Below are positions 9,879 through 21,056 of a stretch of 64,000 nucleotides of DNA, one piece after another. The DNA comes from Hordeum vulgare subsp. vulgare (taxonomy: Eukaryota > Streptophyta > Magnoliopsida > Poales > Poaceae). The position numbers and the translations under genes are program-made. The notes below the pieces were generated by a model. It searched no databases and had not been told where the DNA came from. It was given only the letters and a program-made list of their open reading frames with translations. The stretch covers positions 432,355,529 through 432,419,528 of the forward strand of contig NC_058522.1 of assembly GCF_904849725.1 (NCBI RefSeq), in the 5' to 3' direction. How positions within the stretch are numbered: the first letter of the stretch is position 1; the number at the start of each line of letters is the position of its first letter.

Positions 9879-12187
9879 CTAGGTTACCTTAATGGGGATG
9901 TGTATCTCCTCAACAAGCAAATCATACTTCATCTTAACAGGAGGAATAGGGCATTCAAAGCTCCCAATAAGAATCGATGAAGTTTTTTCGATAGCATTGA
10001 TGCAGTGTACTCGATATTGTTTCTTTGGAAAGTGCACCATATGCTCATTACCGTTGACATGGAAAGTGACATTGCCTTTGTTGCAATCTATAACAGCCTC
10101 TGCGGTATTTAAAAAGGGTCTTCCGAGGATGACCTCCATGGCATCGTCCTCGGGAATATCCAGAATAACAAAGTCTGTTAAGATAGTGACGTTGGCAACC
10201 ACAACAGGCACATCCTCGCAAATGCCGATAGGGAAAGCAGTTGATTTGTCGGCCATTTGCAGAGAGATTTCAGTGGGTGTCAACATATCAAATTCAAGCC
10301 TACGATAAAGAGAGAGAGGCATAACACTAACACCGGCTCCAAGATCGCATAAAGTAGTTCTAACGTAGTTGCCTTTAATGGAGCAAGGTATAGTGGGCAC
10401 TCCGGATCACCTAGTTTCTTAGGAGTTCCACCCTTGAAGGTATAATTAGCGAGCATGGTGGAAATCTCAACCTCAGGTATTTTCCTCTTATTAGTCACAA
10501 TAGCTTTCATGTACTTAGCATATGGAGACATTTTGAGCATATCTGTCAAACGCATTTGCAGAAAGACAGGTCTGATCATTTCAACAAATCGCTCAAAATC
10601 CTCATCATCCTTTTTCTTGGATGGTTTGGGAGGAAAGGGCATGGGTTTCTGAACCCATGGTTCCCTTTCTTTACCATGCTTCCTAGCAGTGAAGTCGTTC
10701 TTATCGTATCTCCTATTCTTAGGTTGTGGGTTATTAAGATCAACAGGTTCAATCTCCACATCCTTACATTGCTAGGTTGAGCATCAACATGAACATCACT
10801 ATCGATATTATCATTAGGCTCATGTTCATCACCAGATTGTGTTTCGGCATCAAAGATAGAGACATCGTTTGGACTCTTAGGTGTAGCAGGGTTGCTAGCG
10901 TGCATGTTCCTATCATCTTTCTTCTTCTTTCTAGGATGACTAGGTGCATCCGCGCTAACTCCTTGAGAATCTTGTTTAATTCTCTTAGGATGACCCTCAG
11001 GATACAAAGGTTCCTGAGTCATTCTACCGCCTCTAGTGACGGCTCTGACAGAATTATCATTCAACTCATTGAGCAAGTAATTTTGGGATTTAAGTACTTG
11101 TTCTACGTGAGTAGTAACCATAGAGGCATGTTTACTCAAAAGCTTAAGATCATTGACATTTCTGTCCACACAAGCACTTAAATGACTAAGCATACGAGCA
11201 TTCTGTTCCAATTGTCTGCTAACATAATCATTGAAACTTTGTTGTTTGGCAACGAACTTATCAAATTCATCCAGGCATAAGCTAGCAGGTTTATCAAAAG
11301 GAATATCACTCTCATCAAACCTATGAAGAGAATTTACCTCTACTACCTGTATCGGGTTATCAAGACCATGGATCTCTTCGATAGGTGGTAGATTTTTGAC
11401 ATCTTCAGATTTAATGCCTTTCTCTTTCATAGCTTTCTTAGCTTCTTGCATATCTTCAGGACAGAGGAATAGAATACCTCTTTTCTTTGGAGTTGGCTTC
11501 GGAGGTGGTTCGGGAATAGTCCAAGCATTCTCATTGCACAAGAGGACTGGTAACCAGGTCCAGTTTGGTAAGATGTGCTACAACCGTTTCAGACTCCTAA
11601 CCGTGAAAAGGATCAGATTCGACCAGAGTGATTAACTCAGGGTCGATAGAGAATTCATAATCCTTATCGGTCACAAAGATAGGCGAAGTAACAAACTTCG
11701 GGTCGTATTTCATCCTAGCGTTCAAAGATTTTTCTTTCCACTTGCGCAGTAATTTCTCAACATCATAGCTATCCTTACAAGCAAGAAATTCCTCAGCTAT
11801 CTCTCCCTCCATAACATAACCCTCGGGCATATCAGGCAATTCATATCTAGGAGAGCTAGTTCTAACACGCAAAATAGCAGGTTCTACTTCAATAATCTCA
11901 GCAGTTTCAGAAGTATCATCACATCTAGCAGAAACTCTAGCAATTTCTGCATCAAGGAATGCACCTAGTGGCAAAGCAGTATCAAGTATAGCATCATCAC
12001 AAGCATCATGGATAGCAGAAGTAGCATCATCAAGCACAGGCGACACATCAAAATTTCTAGCAGGAGGTGGTGTCGCAAACTTACTCATAACTAAAGGTGA
12101 ATCAAGTGCAGAGCTAGATGGCAGTTCCTTACCTGTCCTCATAGTTGAGGGCAAGACTTTAGTTTTTGGATCTCTCAGATTTCTCAT
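9879..12187 (-). pseudogene. gag-protease of the gypsy element, copy 1 (capsid core deleted)
   Basis: The start at 12187 (MRNLRDPK) lies about 110 nt downstream of the primer site and is supported by the same start in copy 2 (20983). The N-terminal part runs to a stop at about 11597 (ESDPFHG). Relative to copy 2, about 430 bp are missing near 11570-11550, which removes the capsid core. The frame resumes at 11541 (NENAWTIPEPPP, then a coiled-coil-like stretch and TRGGRMTQEPLYPEGHPKR), shifts near 10775 and again near 10395. It ends with an aspartic protease carrying DLGAG (retropepsin active-site type) and ILGRPFLNTAEAVID. There is no RT after the protease. At least four lesions make it non-functional. 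Confidence 0.85.
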
Positions 12188-12296
12188 AGTGATCAGCAGA
12201 CGTAAATCCCAAGTGACTCGGAGAATAGAGCTATGCCTCCCCGGCAACGGTGCTAGAAAATAGCACGTTGACGGGAGAATATTCTTGACTTGGCTT

Positions 12297-12313
12297 CCCC
12301 GGCAACGGCGCCA
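12297..12313 (-). other. Primer-binding site, tRNA-Asp type
   Basis: The minus strand reads TGGCGCCGTTGCCGGGG, an exact 17-nt complement of the 3' end of plant tRNA-Asp(GTC) including CCA. It lies 12 nt from the LTR end at 12326. A decayed second copy lies at 12239-12255. Confidence 0.85.
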
Positions 12314-12489
12314 GAAAAAAGTTCTTGATAACCCACAAGTATAGGGGATCACAACAGTTTTCGAGGGTAGAATATTCAACCCAAATTTATTGATTCGACA
12401 CAAGGGGAAGCCAAAGAATATTCTCGAGTATTAGCAGTTGTGTTGTCAATTCAACCACACCTGAAAGACTTAGTATCTGCAGAAAAGTA

Positions 12490-12665
12490 TCAGTAGCAAA
12501 GTAGTGTGATAGCAACAGTAGCAACAGTAACCAGTAGCAACAAAGTGACAGCAGTAGTGACAGAGTAACAGTAGCAGCAACGATAGCAATAGCGACAGAG
12601 TAACAATAGCAGCAGCGACAACAGTAGCGGCAAAGTAACGTAGCAAGGAGCAGTAGCAAAAGCTC
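12490..12665. repeat. Low-complexity AGTAGCA-type repeat in LTR
   Basis: Irregular repeats of AGTAGCA/CAACAGTAGC units inside the LTR. Similar tracts of different length occur at 13090-13290 and 21470-21620, so the tract varies between LTR copies. Confidence 0.7.
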
Positions 12666-13089
12666 GTAGGCATTGGATCGGTGATGGATGATGTTGACGT
12701 GCAACTATTCCTGACTTGATGCCTCCACGGCAACGGAGCCAGAAAAGAACTGCTTCCAGTTGCTCAACAATTAGAAATTGTCTTGCAATAACCCACCAGC
12801 GCATGGGATCACGACAATTTTCGAGGGTAGAATATTCAACCCAAATTTCTTGGTTCGCACGACGGGAGGGATAGAATATTCTCCAGTATTAGCAGTTGAG
12901 GCGTCAGCTCAACCACACCTGAAAGATTAGTGTCCGCAAGCAAAGTATCAGTAGCAAAGTAGTATGATAGCAACGGTGCCAGAAATGATCTGTTGACGGC
13001 AGACTATTCCTAACGGTTGTATGAATGGCGCCAATAAGTTGCCCGTGGACGGGAAATATTCTTTCCCGGCAACGGTACCAGAAAAAGTA

Positions 13090-13290
13090 TTGTAGCAGGT
13101 AGCAGCAGCGTAACGAGTAACAACAGTGGCAAGGAACGACAGTAGTGATAGCAGTAGCAAGTAGCAACAGTAGCAAGTAACAGCAGTAGCAAGTAGCAGC
13201 AGGGCAAAGCAAGTAAAAGTAGCAGCAAGTAATAGTAGCAGCAACAGTAGTAACAGCAGCAGAGCAAAACAAGTAACAGCAGCAGTGGGA
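13090..13290. repeat. Low-complexity AGTAGCA-type repeat in LTR, second block
   Basis: The same kind of irregular (AGTAGC)n/(CAGCAG)n array, belonging to the upstream LTR 3' part. Compare 21470-21620 in the other LTR, where the array is about 50 bp shorter. Confidence 0.7.
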
Positions 13291-14406
13291 CAAACTCATA
13301 GGAAATGGATCGGTGATTTGTCGGACGACATTCATCATGCAATAGTTATAACACGGAGAGATATGTGGCTAGCTCCCATTCGTCAATGTGATGTAGGCAT
13401 GCATTCCGTGTGTAGTCATACGTGCTTAGGGAAAAGAACTTGCTTGACATCTATTGTCCATCCCTCCCGTGGCAGCGGGGTCCAAATGGATACTACGGGA
13501 TATTAAGGTTCTCCTTTTAATAAAGAACCGGAACAACGCATTAGCACTTCATGAACACATGAACTCCTCAAACTATGGTCATCACCGGGAGTGGTTCCGG
13601 TTATTGTCACTCCGGGGTTGCCGGATCATAACACATAGTATGTAACTACAACTTGCAAGATCAGATCTAAAACACACATATATTGGTGACAACATAATAA
13701 TTTCAGATCTTAAATCATGGCACCCGGGCCCTAGTGACAAGCATTAACCATGGCAAAGTAGTAGCATCAATCTCAGAACATAGTGGATACTAGGGATCAA
13801 TCCCCGTCAAAACTAACTCGATTATATGATAGATCTCATCCTACTCATCACCGCCCAACGAGCCTACGAATAGATTACTCACGAACGATGAAGAGCTTCA
13901 TGGAATTGGAGAGGGAATAAGGTTGACGGTGACGATTGCGACGATCTGCTTGATCCAGAGCCCAAAACGGACTCCAGATCTGCCCTCCAGATGAAGAACG
14001 GGATGTGGCGGCGCCTCTGGATCGTGAAACGCGATGAAATCTTCTCTCTTGATTTTTTCCGGGACGAAAGGGAATAAATAGAGCTGAGTTTGGGGGAGGC
14101 AGAGCCATGAGGGCCCCACAAGCTTGGTTGCCGCGACCTGGGGGGTGGCCGCGGCGACAGGGCTTGTGGCCCACTGGCCCGTCCCCTCCGGTGGATCTTT
14201 GCGCAGGTACTTTTCATATTTTCCAGAAATATTCTCCTTAAATTTTCAGGACGTTCCGAGAACTTTCATTTCTGCACAAAAACAACACCATGACAATTCT
14301 GCTGAAAACAGCATCAGTCCGGGTTAGTTCCATTCAAATCATGCAAATTAGAATCCAAAACAAGGGCAAAAGAGTTTGGAAAAGTATATACGATGGAGAC
14401 GTATCA

Positions 14407-14444
14407 ACTCCCCCAAGCTTAAAACCTTGCTTGTCCTCAAGCAA
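14407..14444 (-). other. Terminal polypurine tract and AGGA hairpin
   Basis: On the minus strand the perfect hairpin TTGCTTG-AGGA-CAAGCAA (14444 to 14427) is followed by AAGCTTGGGGGAGT (14420 to 14407), which abuts the LTR start. Confidence 0.8.
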
Positions 14445-16298
14445 CTCAGTTGACAAACTAAAAGAGAAAGAAAAACTTTGACAAACTCTGTTTGATCTTG
14501 TTGTTGCAACTATGTCTAACTCATAACCAAAATTTTACCAAGATCACAAGTTAACCACATAAGCAAGTGACACAAAGGTCTCACGGTAAACTAATATCCA
14601 TGGCATAATCAGCTAGCAAGAAAATAATAATGAGTTTCAGATATCAACAATTCAATCAAAATAAGCATGAAGCAATATGAATAGGTGGTATCTCGCTAGC
14701 TCTTTCTGAGACCGCAAAACATAAATGCAGAGCATTTTCAAAGATCAAGGGCTGACTAAACATTGTAATTCATAGCAACGAAGATCCAGTCATAGTCATA
14801 CTCAATATCAATCAAAAGCAAAGCATAAAAATGACAGAGGTGCTCTCTAATTGGTGCTTTTATAAGAAGAGGATGACTCAACAGGAAAATAAATAGACAT
14901 GCCCTTCGTAGAGGGAAGCATTGAGTTGCAGAGGTGCGAGAGCTCAAGCTTTGAAAATAGAGATGATAATTTTGGGTGACATGCTTTCATTGTCAACGTA
15001 GTGACCAAGAGTTCTCAATATCTTCCATGCTACTCATGCTATAGGCGGTTCCCAAACAGAAAAGTAAAGTTTTAACTCCCCCACCACCAATTTATCACAC
15101 TCCACGGCTAGCCGAATCCTCGGGTACCGTCCATACTAACATCAAGCCGGGGGGGGGGGTCTTGTTTTACAGTTATGTTTTCGATTTAAGCGTGGAACTG
15201 GGCATTCCAATTACCGACCCCTTTATCGTGAATGACAGTGAATAAACACATGTCGAGGATAACATGCCTAACATGGAAGATACCAATAGCCCCCTGTCAC
15301 CACATCAGTAGTTCGGGCATGCAAAACAGATTATTTCTTGAAGGTTTAGAGAATGGCAGGTAGATACCGCAAATAGGTAGGTATGCTGGACTCTCATGGA
15401 AAAACTTTTGGGTTTATGTAAGTGGATGCACAAGCAGTATTCCGCTTAGTACAAGTGAAGGTTAGCAAAATACTGGGAAGCGACCAATCTAGAGAGAGAC
15501 AACAGTCATCAAGATGCAATGAGTTTGACTAACATTGAGTGCAAGCATGAGCAGGATATAAATCACCATGAACACGAACATCATAGAGACTATGTTGATT
15601 TTGTTTCAACTACATGCATGAACATGCGCCAAGTCAAGCCACTTGAATCATTCAAAGGAGAATACCATCCTATCATACTACATCATAGTCATCTCAAAAT
15701 CTATGTTGGCATTCAAGACAAACCATTATAAGCTCCTAGCTAATTAAGCATGGCATCACAAACTATGATCTCTAAGTTGTCATTGCAAACATGGTTCTCT
15801 CTCAACAAAGTTGAATCTGGAACGACAAGCTAGTCATATTTACAAAAACAAAATAGATAGAGTTCATACCAGCTTTCCCAGTCTCAGTCACTTCATCATA
15901 TATCATCATTATTGCCTTTCATTTGCACGATCGAACGATGTGAACAATAATAAGAGTGCTCGTGCATTGGACTAAAGCTGGAATCTGCAGGCAAACACTA
16001 AGGAGAAGACAACATAATATGGCTCTTTGAAAGCTAAACAGGTATGCATGCAAGAGCCACTAAACATTGTAACCAATATCTTCTACCTTGACCCAAAGAA
16101 AAAGAAAACTATTTACACGGGAAAGCTCCCAACAAGCAAAAGAAGAAAGGAAAATCTTTTTGGGTTTTCTCAAAAGGACACAAAACAAGAAAACAAGAAA
16201 ACGAAAATAAACTAGCATCAATAATACAGTGGCAAAGTGTAAACACCGACTAACAAGGTGAAATCATAAGCATGAATGTAAAGTTGGTGCAAACACGT
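14445..16298 (-). other. 3' non-coding region of gypsy copy 2
   Basis: Between the second ORF and the terminal polypurine tract lie 1.85 kb without a convincing gene. The sequence matches the inverse of 3209-5025 and also 5757-6370 plus 7934-8050, so it is the family's standard 3' region. A run of 11 G at 15149-15159 lies within it. Confidence 0.8.
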
Positions 16299-16330
16299 AC
16301 TCCCCCAAGCTTAGGCTTTTGGCCTAGCTT
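16299..16330 (-). other. Internal hairpin plus polypurine module, copy 2
   Basis: The 14-mer AAGCTTGGGGGAGT (16312 to 16299) is preceded by a stem of GGC/GCC type with a CAAAA loop and one bulge, just after the natural end of the second ORF. It matches 8056-8085 in copy 1. Confidence 0.65.
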
Positions 16331-16332
16331 GG

Positions 16333-17355
16333 TCTACTCCCAAGGACGGTCTTGGCGAAACCCAAAATCATAATCGGGGTTATACAAGAGCGTTGCAACC
16401 ACTGCCTAAATAGCTGCCTCACGGAGACGAGCAGTCGTCGCCTCCCTCTCATACTCCTCTGCCTCTCCTATGGTTATGTAGTATCTCCTTTTTACCTGAA
16501 AGTCAAAGAAAGGAGGAGCAGGAAGGGTAATATGGAAAAGCCGCTGCCGGTTAAATATCAATCGGTATAGGAGGGATTCATCATCCCTCTCAAGGACCTG
16601 GTAGCATGTCATAGCGGCGCGGTCAAGGAAAGCTGTATGGAGCGGGGGATCTCCTGCGCGGATGGGTAATCCAAGAAAATTTGCTATGCAAGTGACATAG
16701 ATCCCGCCAAAGAAGTCCCCATCAATAGCATTCTTATTCAGCCTCCTTGCTATAATAGCTCCCATGTTGAAGCTTTTGTCACCCGATGCTGCGCTCTTAA
16801 GGATACTAAGGTCGGATGCGCATAAGTGACTATGTTCAACCTTGCCGTTAATGCTTCTACCTATGAAGAGGGCAAAGTAGTGCAAGGCAGGGAAATGAAT
16901 GCTTCCTATGGTAGCTTGCGTGATGTCTCTAGTTTCTCCAACAGTTATACTAGAGACAAAATCTCTAACCGAAGACATAGCAGGATCTTTAAATTACCTC
17001 CATCAGGTATCTTGCAAATCCTATTGAAATCCTCCAAATCCATTGTATAGGACTTATCATACAGATCAAACAGTATGGATAAGTCACGGCCAACTGAAAA
17101 ATTAAATCTACGCACGAAAGAGGCAGTGAACATAGCATACTGTTCACATTTATCTGAGAGGAATTCTTCTAACCCGACATTGCGGACAAGTGTATCATAC
17201 TCATCATTGAAGCCTGCTTCGATCATGAACTCATCGGAAGGCCATTCACATGGTTGTACCGGTGCGTCCCTTAGTTGATAAGGATCGGGCTCCCGAATAG
17301 AAAGACGGGGACCCTTCTTACTTGAGGAACCACCATGAAACTTCCTCCTGAACAT
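16333..17355 (-). pseudogene. Second ORF (env position) of the gypsy element, copy 2
   Basis: The start at 17355 (MFRRKFHGGSSSKKGPR) is the intact form of the start seen broken in copy 1. The frame runs through REPDPYQL, FSVGRDLSILFDLYDK and DFNRICKIPDGG, loses 1 nt near 16985, and continues with SSVRDFVSS, GSIHFPALHYFALFIGR, GAIIARRL and FFDFQVKRRYYIT. A premature TAG at about 16406 precedes the conserved tail, whose natural stop is at 16333-16335. Function unknown. It is an element-specific protein conserved between copies, so it was probably under selection when the family was active. Confidence 0.7.
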
Positions 17356-17744
17356 AATTTATTTTTGCTGAAATTTTTGAAGTTCAAGAGAAAAGTGAAT
17401 AAAGACCAACCACACCTTGTAGCAACTACTCCTACTAGTTCCTAGAGACCGTATCACGCGCTAAAACTACTTGGGACCAGCTAAAATCAACATTTCAAGC
17501 TCAAGAACAGGGTCACCAAGATAGCAAGAATACGCGAAAGATAAAGCACTAGAGTAGAAACTAATTGGACCAATGGAGGAGTCACTTACCAAGGAGTAAT
17601 TTCCCCAAAACGGTTCGGAGAATGGTGCTTTGAGCAAGGAGATGGAAAATCACAGCCAAATGAGCAAGAACACGGGTTTGAGCTGCGAAACGATTTTTTT
17701 TAGAGGTAGAAGAAGAGGATGGGAGCTAGAATGAGTGGAGAGGG
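17356..17744 (-). other. Non-coding stretch upstream of the second ORF
   Basis: No gene. It matches 9121-9489 of copy 1. This could be the 5' leader of a second-ORF transcript if the LTR-like module next to it is a promoter. Confidence 0.5.
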
Positions 17745-17960
17745 TCCCTATGGGCCCCACAAGCTTGCTTGCGGTGGCCAGGGGGGGTGGCCGCGGTGAC
17801 AGGTCTTGTGGCCCACTGGTGTGGCCCCCAGGCCAGCTCTGAGTCCGAGTATTTTTAAAAAAATCCAGAAAAAATCATATTTGATTTCTAGGACCATCAG
17901 AGAACTTTTATTTTCGGGGTACTTTTCTCCGGGACGCTAAAGCAAGAAACGGGGAAGACT
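17745..17960 (-). repeat. LTR-like module inside the internal region, copy 2
   Basis: GGGCCCCACAAGC at 17752, a GC-rich loop, CTTGTGGCCCACTGG near 17805-17820, then AT-rich sequence and GAGAACTTTTATTT. The order is the same as in the family LTR (14090-14330) and in copy 1 (9490-9720). Confidence 0.6.
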
Positions 17961-18141
17961 AAACTAAATCTATCATTTTTCTTCTAGGCAACAGAAAGTG
18001 AAAGCTTAAAACAGAGGTTTGTGACTCCTCGATTCATCCATCTCATGGTCATCGAAAGAAATCTGTCAATGGGGTTGATCAAATCCTCATGAAAAAACCT
18101 TTTCAAATTGCAAAAGGAAACGGAGAATTGTCGAATAGCCA

Positions 18142-20983
18142 CTAAGTCACCTCAACGGGGATATGAATCTCCCCAATAAGCAAATCATACTTCATCTTAA
18201 CACGAGGAATAGGGCATTCAAAGCTCCCAATAAGAATCGATGAAGTTTTTTCGATAGCATTGATGCAATGTACTTGATATCGTTTCTTCAGAAAGTGCAC
18301 TGTATGCTCATTACCGTTGACATGGAAAGTGACATTGCCTTTCTTGCAATCTATAACTGCCCCTGCAGTGTTTAAAAATGGTCTTCCGAGGATGACAGCC
18401 ATGGCATCGTCCTCGGGAATATCCAAGATAACAAAGTCTGTTAAGATAGTGGTGCTAGAAATCACAAGAGGCACATCCTCGCAAATGCCGACAGGGAAAG
18501 CAGTTGATTTGTTGGCCATTTCCAGAGAAATTTCAGTGGGTGTAAACTTATCTAGTTCAAGTCTATGATAAATAGAGAGAGGCCTAATACTAACACCAGT
18601 TCCAAGGTCGCATAAAGTAGTTCTAACATAGTTTCCTTTAATGGAGCAAGGTATAGTCGGCACACCGGGATAACCTAGTTTCTTAGGAGTTCCACCTTTG
18701 AAAGTATAATTGGCGGGCATGGTGGCAATCTCAACCTCAGGTATCCTCCTCTTATTGGTCACGATATCTTGCATGTACTTGGCATATGGAGACATTTTGA
18801 GCATATCAATTAGCCGCATCTGCAGAAAGACGGCTCTTATCATTTCAATAAAGAGCTCAAAATCCTCATCATCCTTTTTCTTGGATGGCTTAGGAGGAAA
18901 GGGCATAGGTCTCTGAACCCATGGCTCCCTTTCTTTACCATGCTTCCTAGGAGTGAAGTCATTCTTATCGTATCTATTAGGTTGTGGGTTATTAGGATTA
19001 ACCGTAGGTTCAATCTCCACATCCTCATCATTGCTAGGTTGAGCATTATTATGAACATCGCTGTCAATATTGTCACCAGGTTCATGTTCATCACCAGATT
19101 GTGTTTCTGCATCAGACGCACAAATATCATTTGGTTCATCACCAGATTGTGTTTCTGCATCAGACGCACAGTATTTGGTGAACTGACATGTAGATTTCTA
19201 TCATCCTTCTTCTTAGGATGACTGGGTGTGTCAACATTAATTCCTTGAGAATCTTGATAAATTCTCTTAGGATGGCCTTCAGGATACAAAGGTTCCTGAG
19301 TCATTTTGCCTCCTCTAGTAATGACTCTGACAGAATTGTCATTTAATTCATTGAGCAAGTCATTCTGAGCTTTAATTACTTGTTCTACCTGAGTAGTAAT
19401 CATAGAGGCATGTTTACTTAGAAGCTTCATATCATTGACATTTCTGTCTACACAAGCACTTAAATGACTAAGCATACGAGTACTTTGTTCCAAATGTCTA
19501 CTAACATAATCATTGAAACTCTGTTGTTTGGCAACAAAGTTGTCAAATTCATCAAAGCATAGGCTAGCAGGTTTGTCAAAAGGAATATCACTCTCATCAA
19601 ACCTACGCAGAGAATTCACTTCTACTACGTGTATCGGGTTATCGAGACCATGGATCTCTTCGATAGGTGGTAGATTTTTGACATCTTCAGATCTAATGCC
19701 TTTCTCTTGCATAGTTTTCTTGTCTTCTTGCATATCTTCAGGACCGAGGAATAGAATACCTCTTTTCTCCGGAGTTGGCTTAGGAGGTGGTTCGGGAATA
19801 GTCCAAGCATTATCGTTCATCAAGATGTTATTTAGTAGGCTCTCATCTTGTTCTATACTTCGTTCCCTAAAAACACAACCGGCACAACTATCTAGGTGGT
19901 CTCTAGAAGCATCGGTGAGTCCGTTATTGAAGATATCAAGTATCTCGTTCTTCTTAAGAGGGTGATCAGGCAAAGCATTCTGTAGTTGGATGAGCCTCCC
20001 CCAAGCTTGTGGGAGACTCTCTTCTTTGAGTTGAGCAAAGTTGTATATTTCCTGCAAGGCAGCTTGCTTCTTATGGGCAGGGAAATATTTCTCACTGAAG
20101 TAATATACCATATCCTGGGGACCACTCACACATCCAGGGGCAAGAGAAGTGAACCAAGCTTTAGCGTCATCGTTTAGAGAGAAAGGAAACAACTTAAGGA
20201 TATAATAGTAGCGGATCTTCTCCTCACTAGTGAAAAGGGTGGCTATAACGTTTAGTTTGGTAAGATGGGCTACAACCGTCTCAGACTCATAACCGTGGAA
20301 AGGATCAGATTCGACTAGAGAGATTATCTCGGGGTCGACAAAGAATTCATAATCCTCATCGGTGATAAAGATAGGTGAAGTGGCAAACTTCGGGTCGTAT
20401 TTCATCCTTGCTTTCAGAGATTTTCCTTCCACTTGAGAAGTATTTTCTCAGCGTCATATGCATCCTTATACGCAAGAAAATCCTCAGCTATCTCTCCCTC
20501 CATAACATAACCCTCGGTTATATCACGCAATTCATATCTAGGAGAGCTAGATCTAGTAGGAGCAAAAGCTGGTTCTATCTCAATAGTATCGGCAGTTTCA
20601 GAAGCATCACGAGCATTGGCAGTAACTATAGCAATATGAGCAACAAGGAATACCCCTAGTGGCATATCAGGCAAAGTAGTATCTCTAGCAGTATCAAGCA
20701 TAGCATCATCAGGCAAAATTGCATCTCTAGCATCATCAGGCAAAGCAGTATCAAGCATAGCATCTCTAGCAGTATCAGGCATAGCATCTCTAGCAGTATC
20801 AGGCATAGCAGCATCATAAGCATCATCAAGCACAGGCGACATATCAAGATTTCTAGCAGGAGGTGGTGTCGCAAACTTACTCATAACTGAAAGTGAATCA
20901 AGTGTAGAGCTAGATGGCTGTTCCTTACCTCCCCTCGTAGTTGAGGTCAAGACTTTGGTCCTTGGATCTTTCAGATTCTTCAT
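18142..20983 (-). pseudogene. gag-protease of the gypsy element, copy 2
   Basis: The start at 20983 (MKNLKDPRTK) is about 50 nt after the primer site. An acidic N-terminal part contains tandem 8-residue repeats (coded by 24-bp units at 20760-20807). A frameshift lies near 20425. Next come the capsid core (LKLFPFSLNDDAKAWF, then FSEKYFPAHKK and LPQAWGRLIQLQ), typical of the Retrotrans_gag domain, and NAWTIPEPPPKPTPEKRG and CVDRNVNDMKLL. A second frameshift follows near 19150, beside a 48-bp tandem duplication (19087-19170). The protease part (19020 to 18142) reads DLGTG where the usual motif is DLGAS, and ILGRPFLNTAGAVID. No RT or integrase follows. No zinc knuckle was seen. Confidence 0.87.
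19087..19170. repeat. 48-bp-period tandem duplication in gag
   Basis: A 36-nt sequence occurs at 19087-19122 and again at 19135-19170 with a 12-nt spacer. It duplicates the 16-residue segment containing SDAETQSGDE in frame. Copy 1 has one unit. Confidence 0.85.
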
Positions 20984-21033
20984 AGTGATCAGCAGATATA
21001 AATCCCAAGTGACCCAGAGAATATAGTTATCCT

Positions 21034-21050
21034 CCCCGACAACGGCGCCA
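21034..21050 (-). other. Primer-binding site, tRNA-Asp type (one mismatch)
   Basis: The minus strand reads TGGCGCCGTTGTCGGGG, which differs at one base from the exact tRNA-Asp complement at 12297-12313. It lies 6 nt from the LTR end at 21057. Confidence 0.8.
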
Positions 21051-21056
21051 GAAAAA

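Larger units (their letters stand above)
12326..14406 (-). repeat. Shared central gypsy LTR (2081 bp) with duplicated 3' end
   Basis: On the minus strand it starts TGATACGTCTCC and ends GGGTTATCA. It follows a polypurine tract (so it is a 3' LTR of copy 2) and precedes a primer site (so it is also the 5' LTR of copy 1). Its 3' end is present twice: 12692-13344 resembles the end of LTR 21057-22740, and 12326-12691 is another LTR end. Decayed primer-site copies lie at 12725-12741, 12969-12981, 13017-13032 and 13065-13080. Leucine/cysteine-rich open frames here are artefacts of AGTAGC-like repeats. Confidence 0.85.

Noticed and set aside
12387..13342. Overlapping Leu/Cys-rich minus-strand ORFs (for example 12470-12733, 13010-13342)
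   Set aside because: They are translations of AGTAGCA-type low-complexity repeats inside an LTR; the same artefact occurs at 21302-21673.
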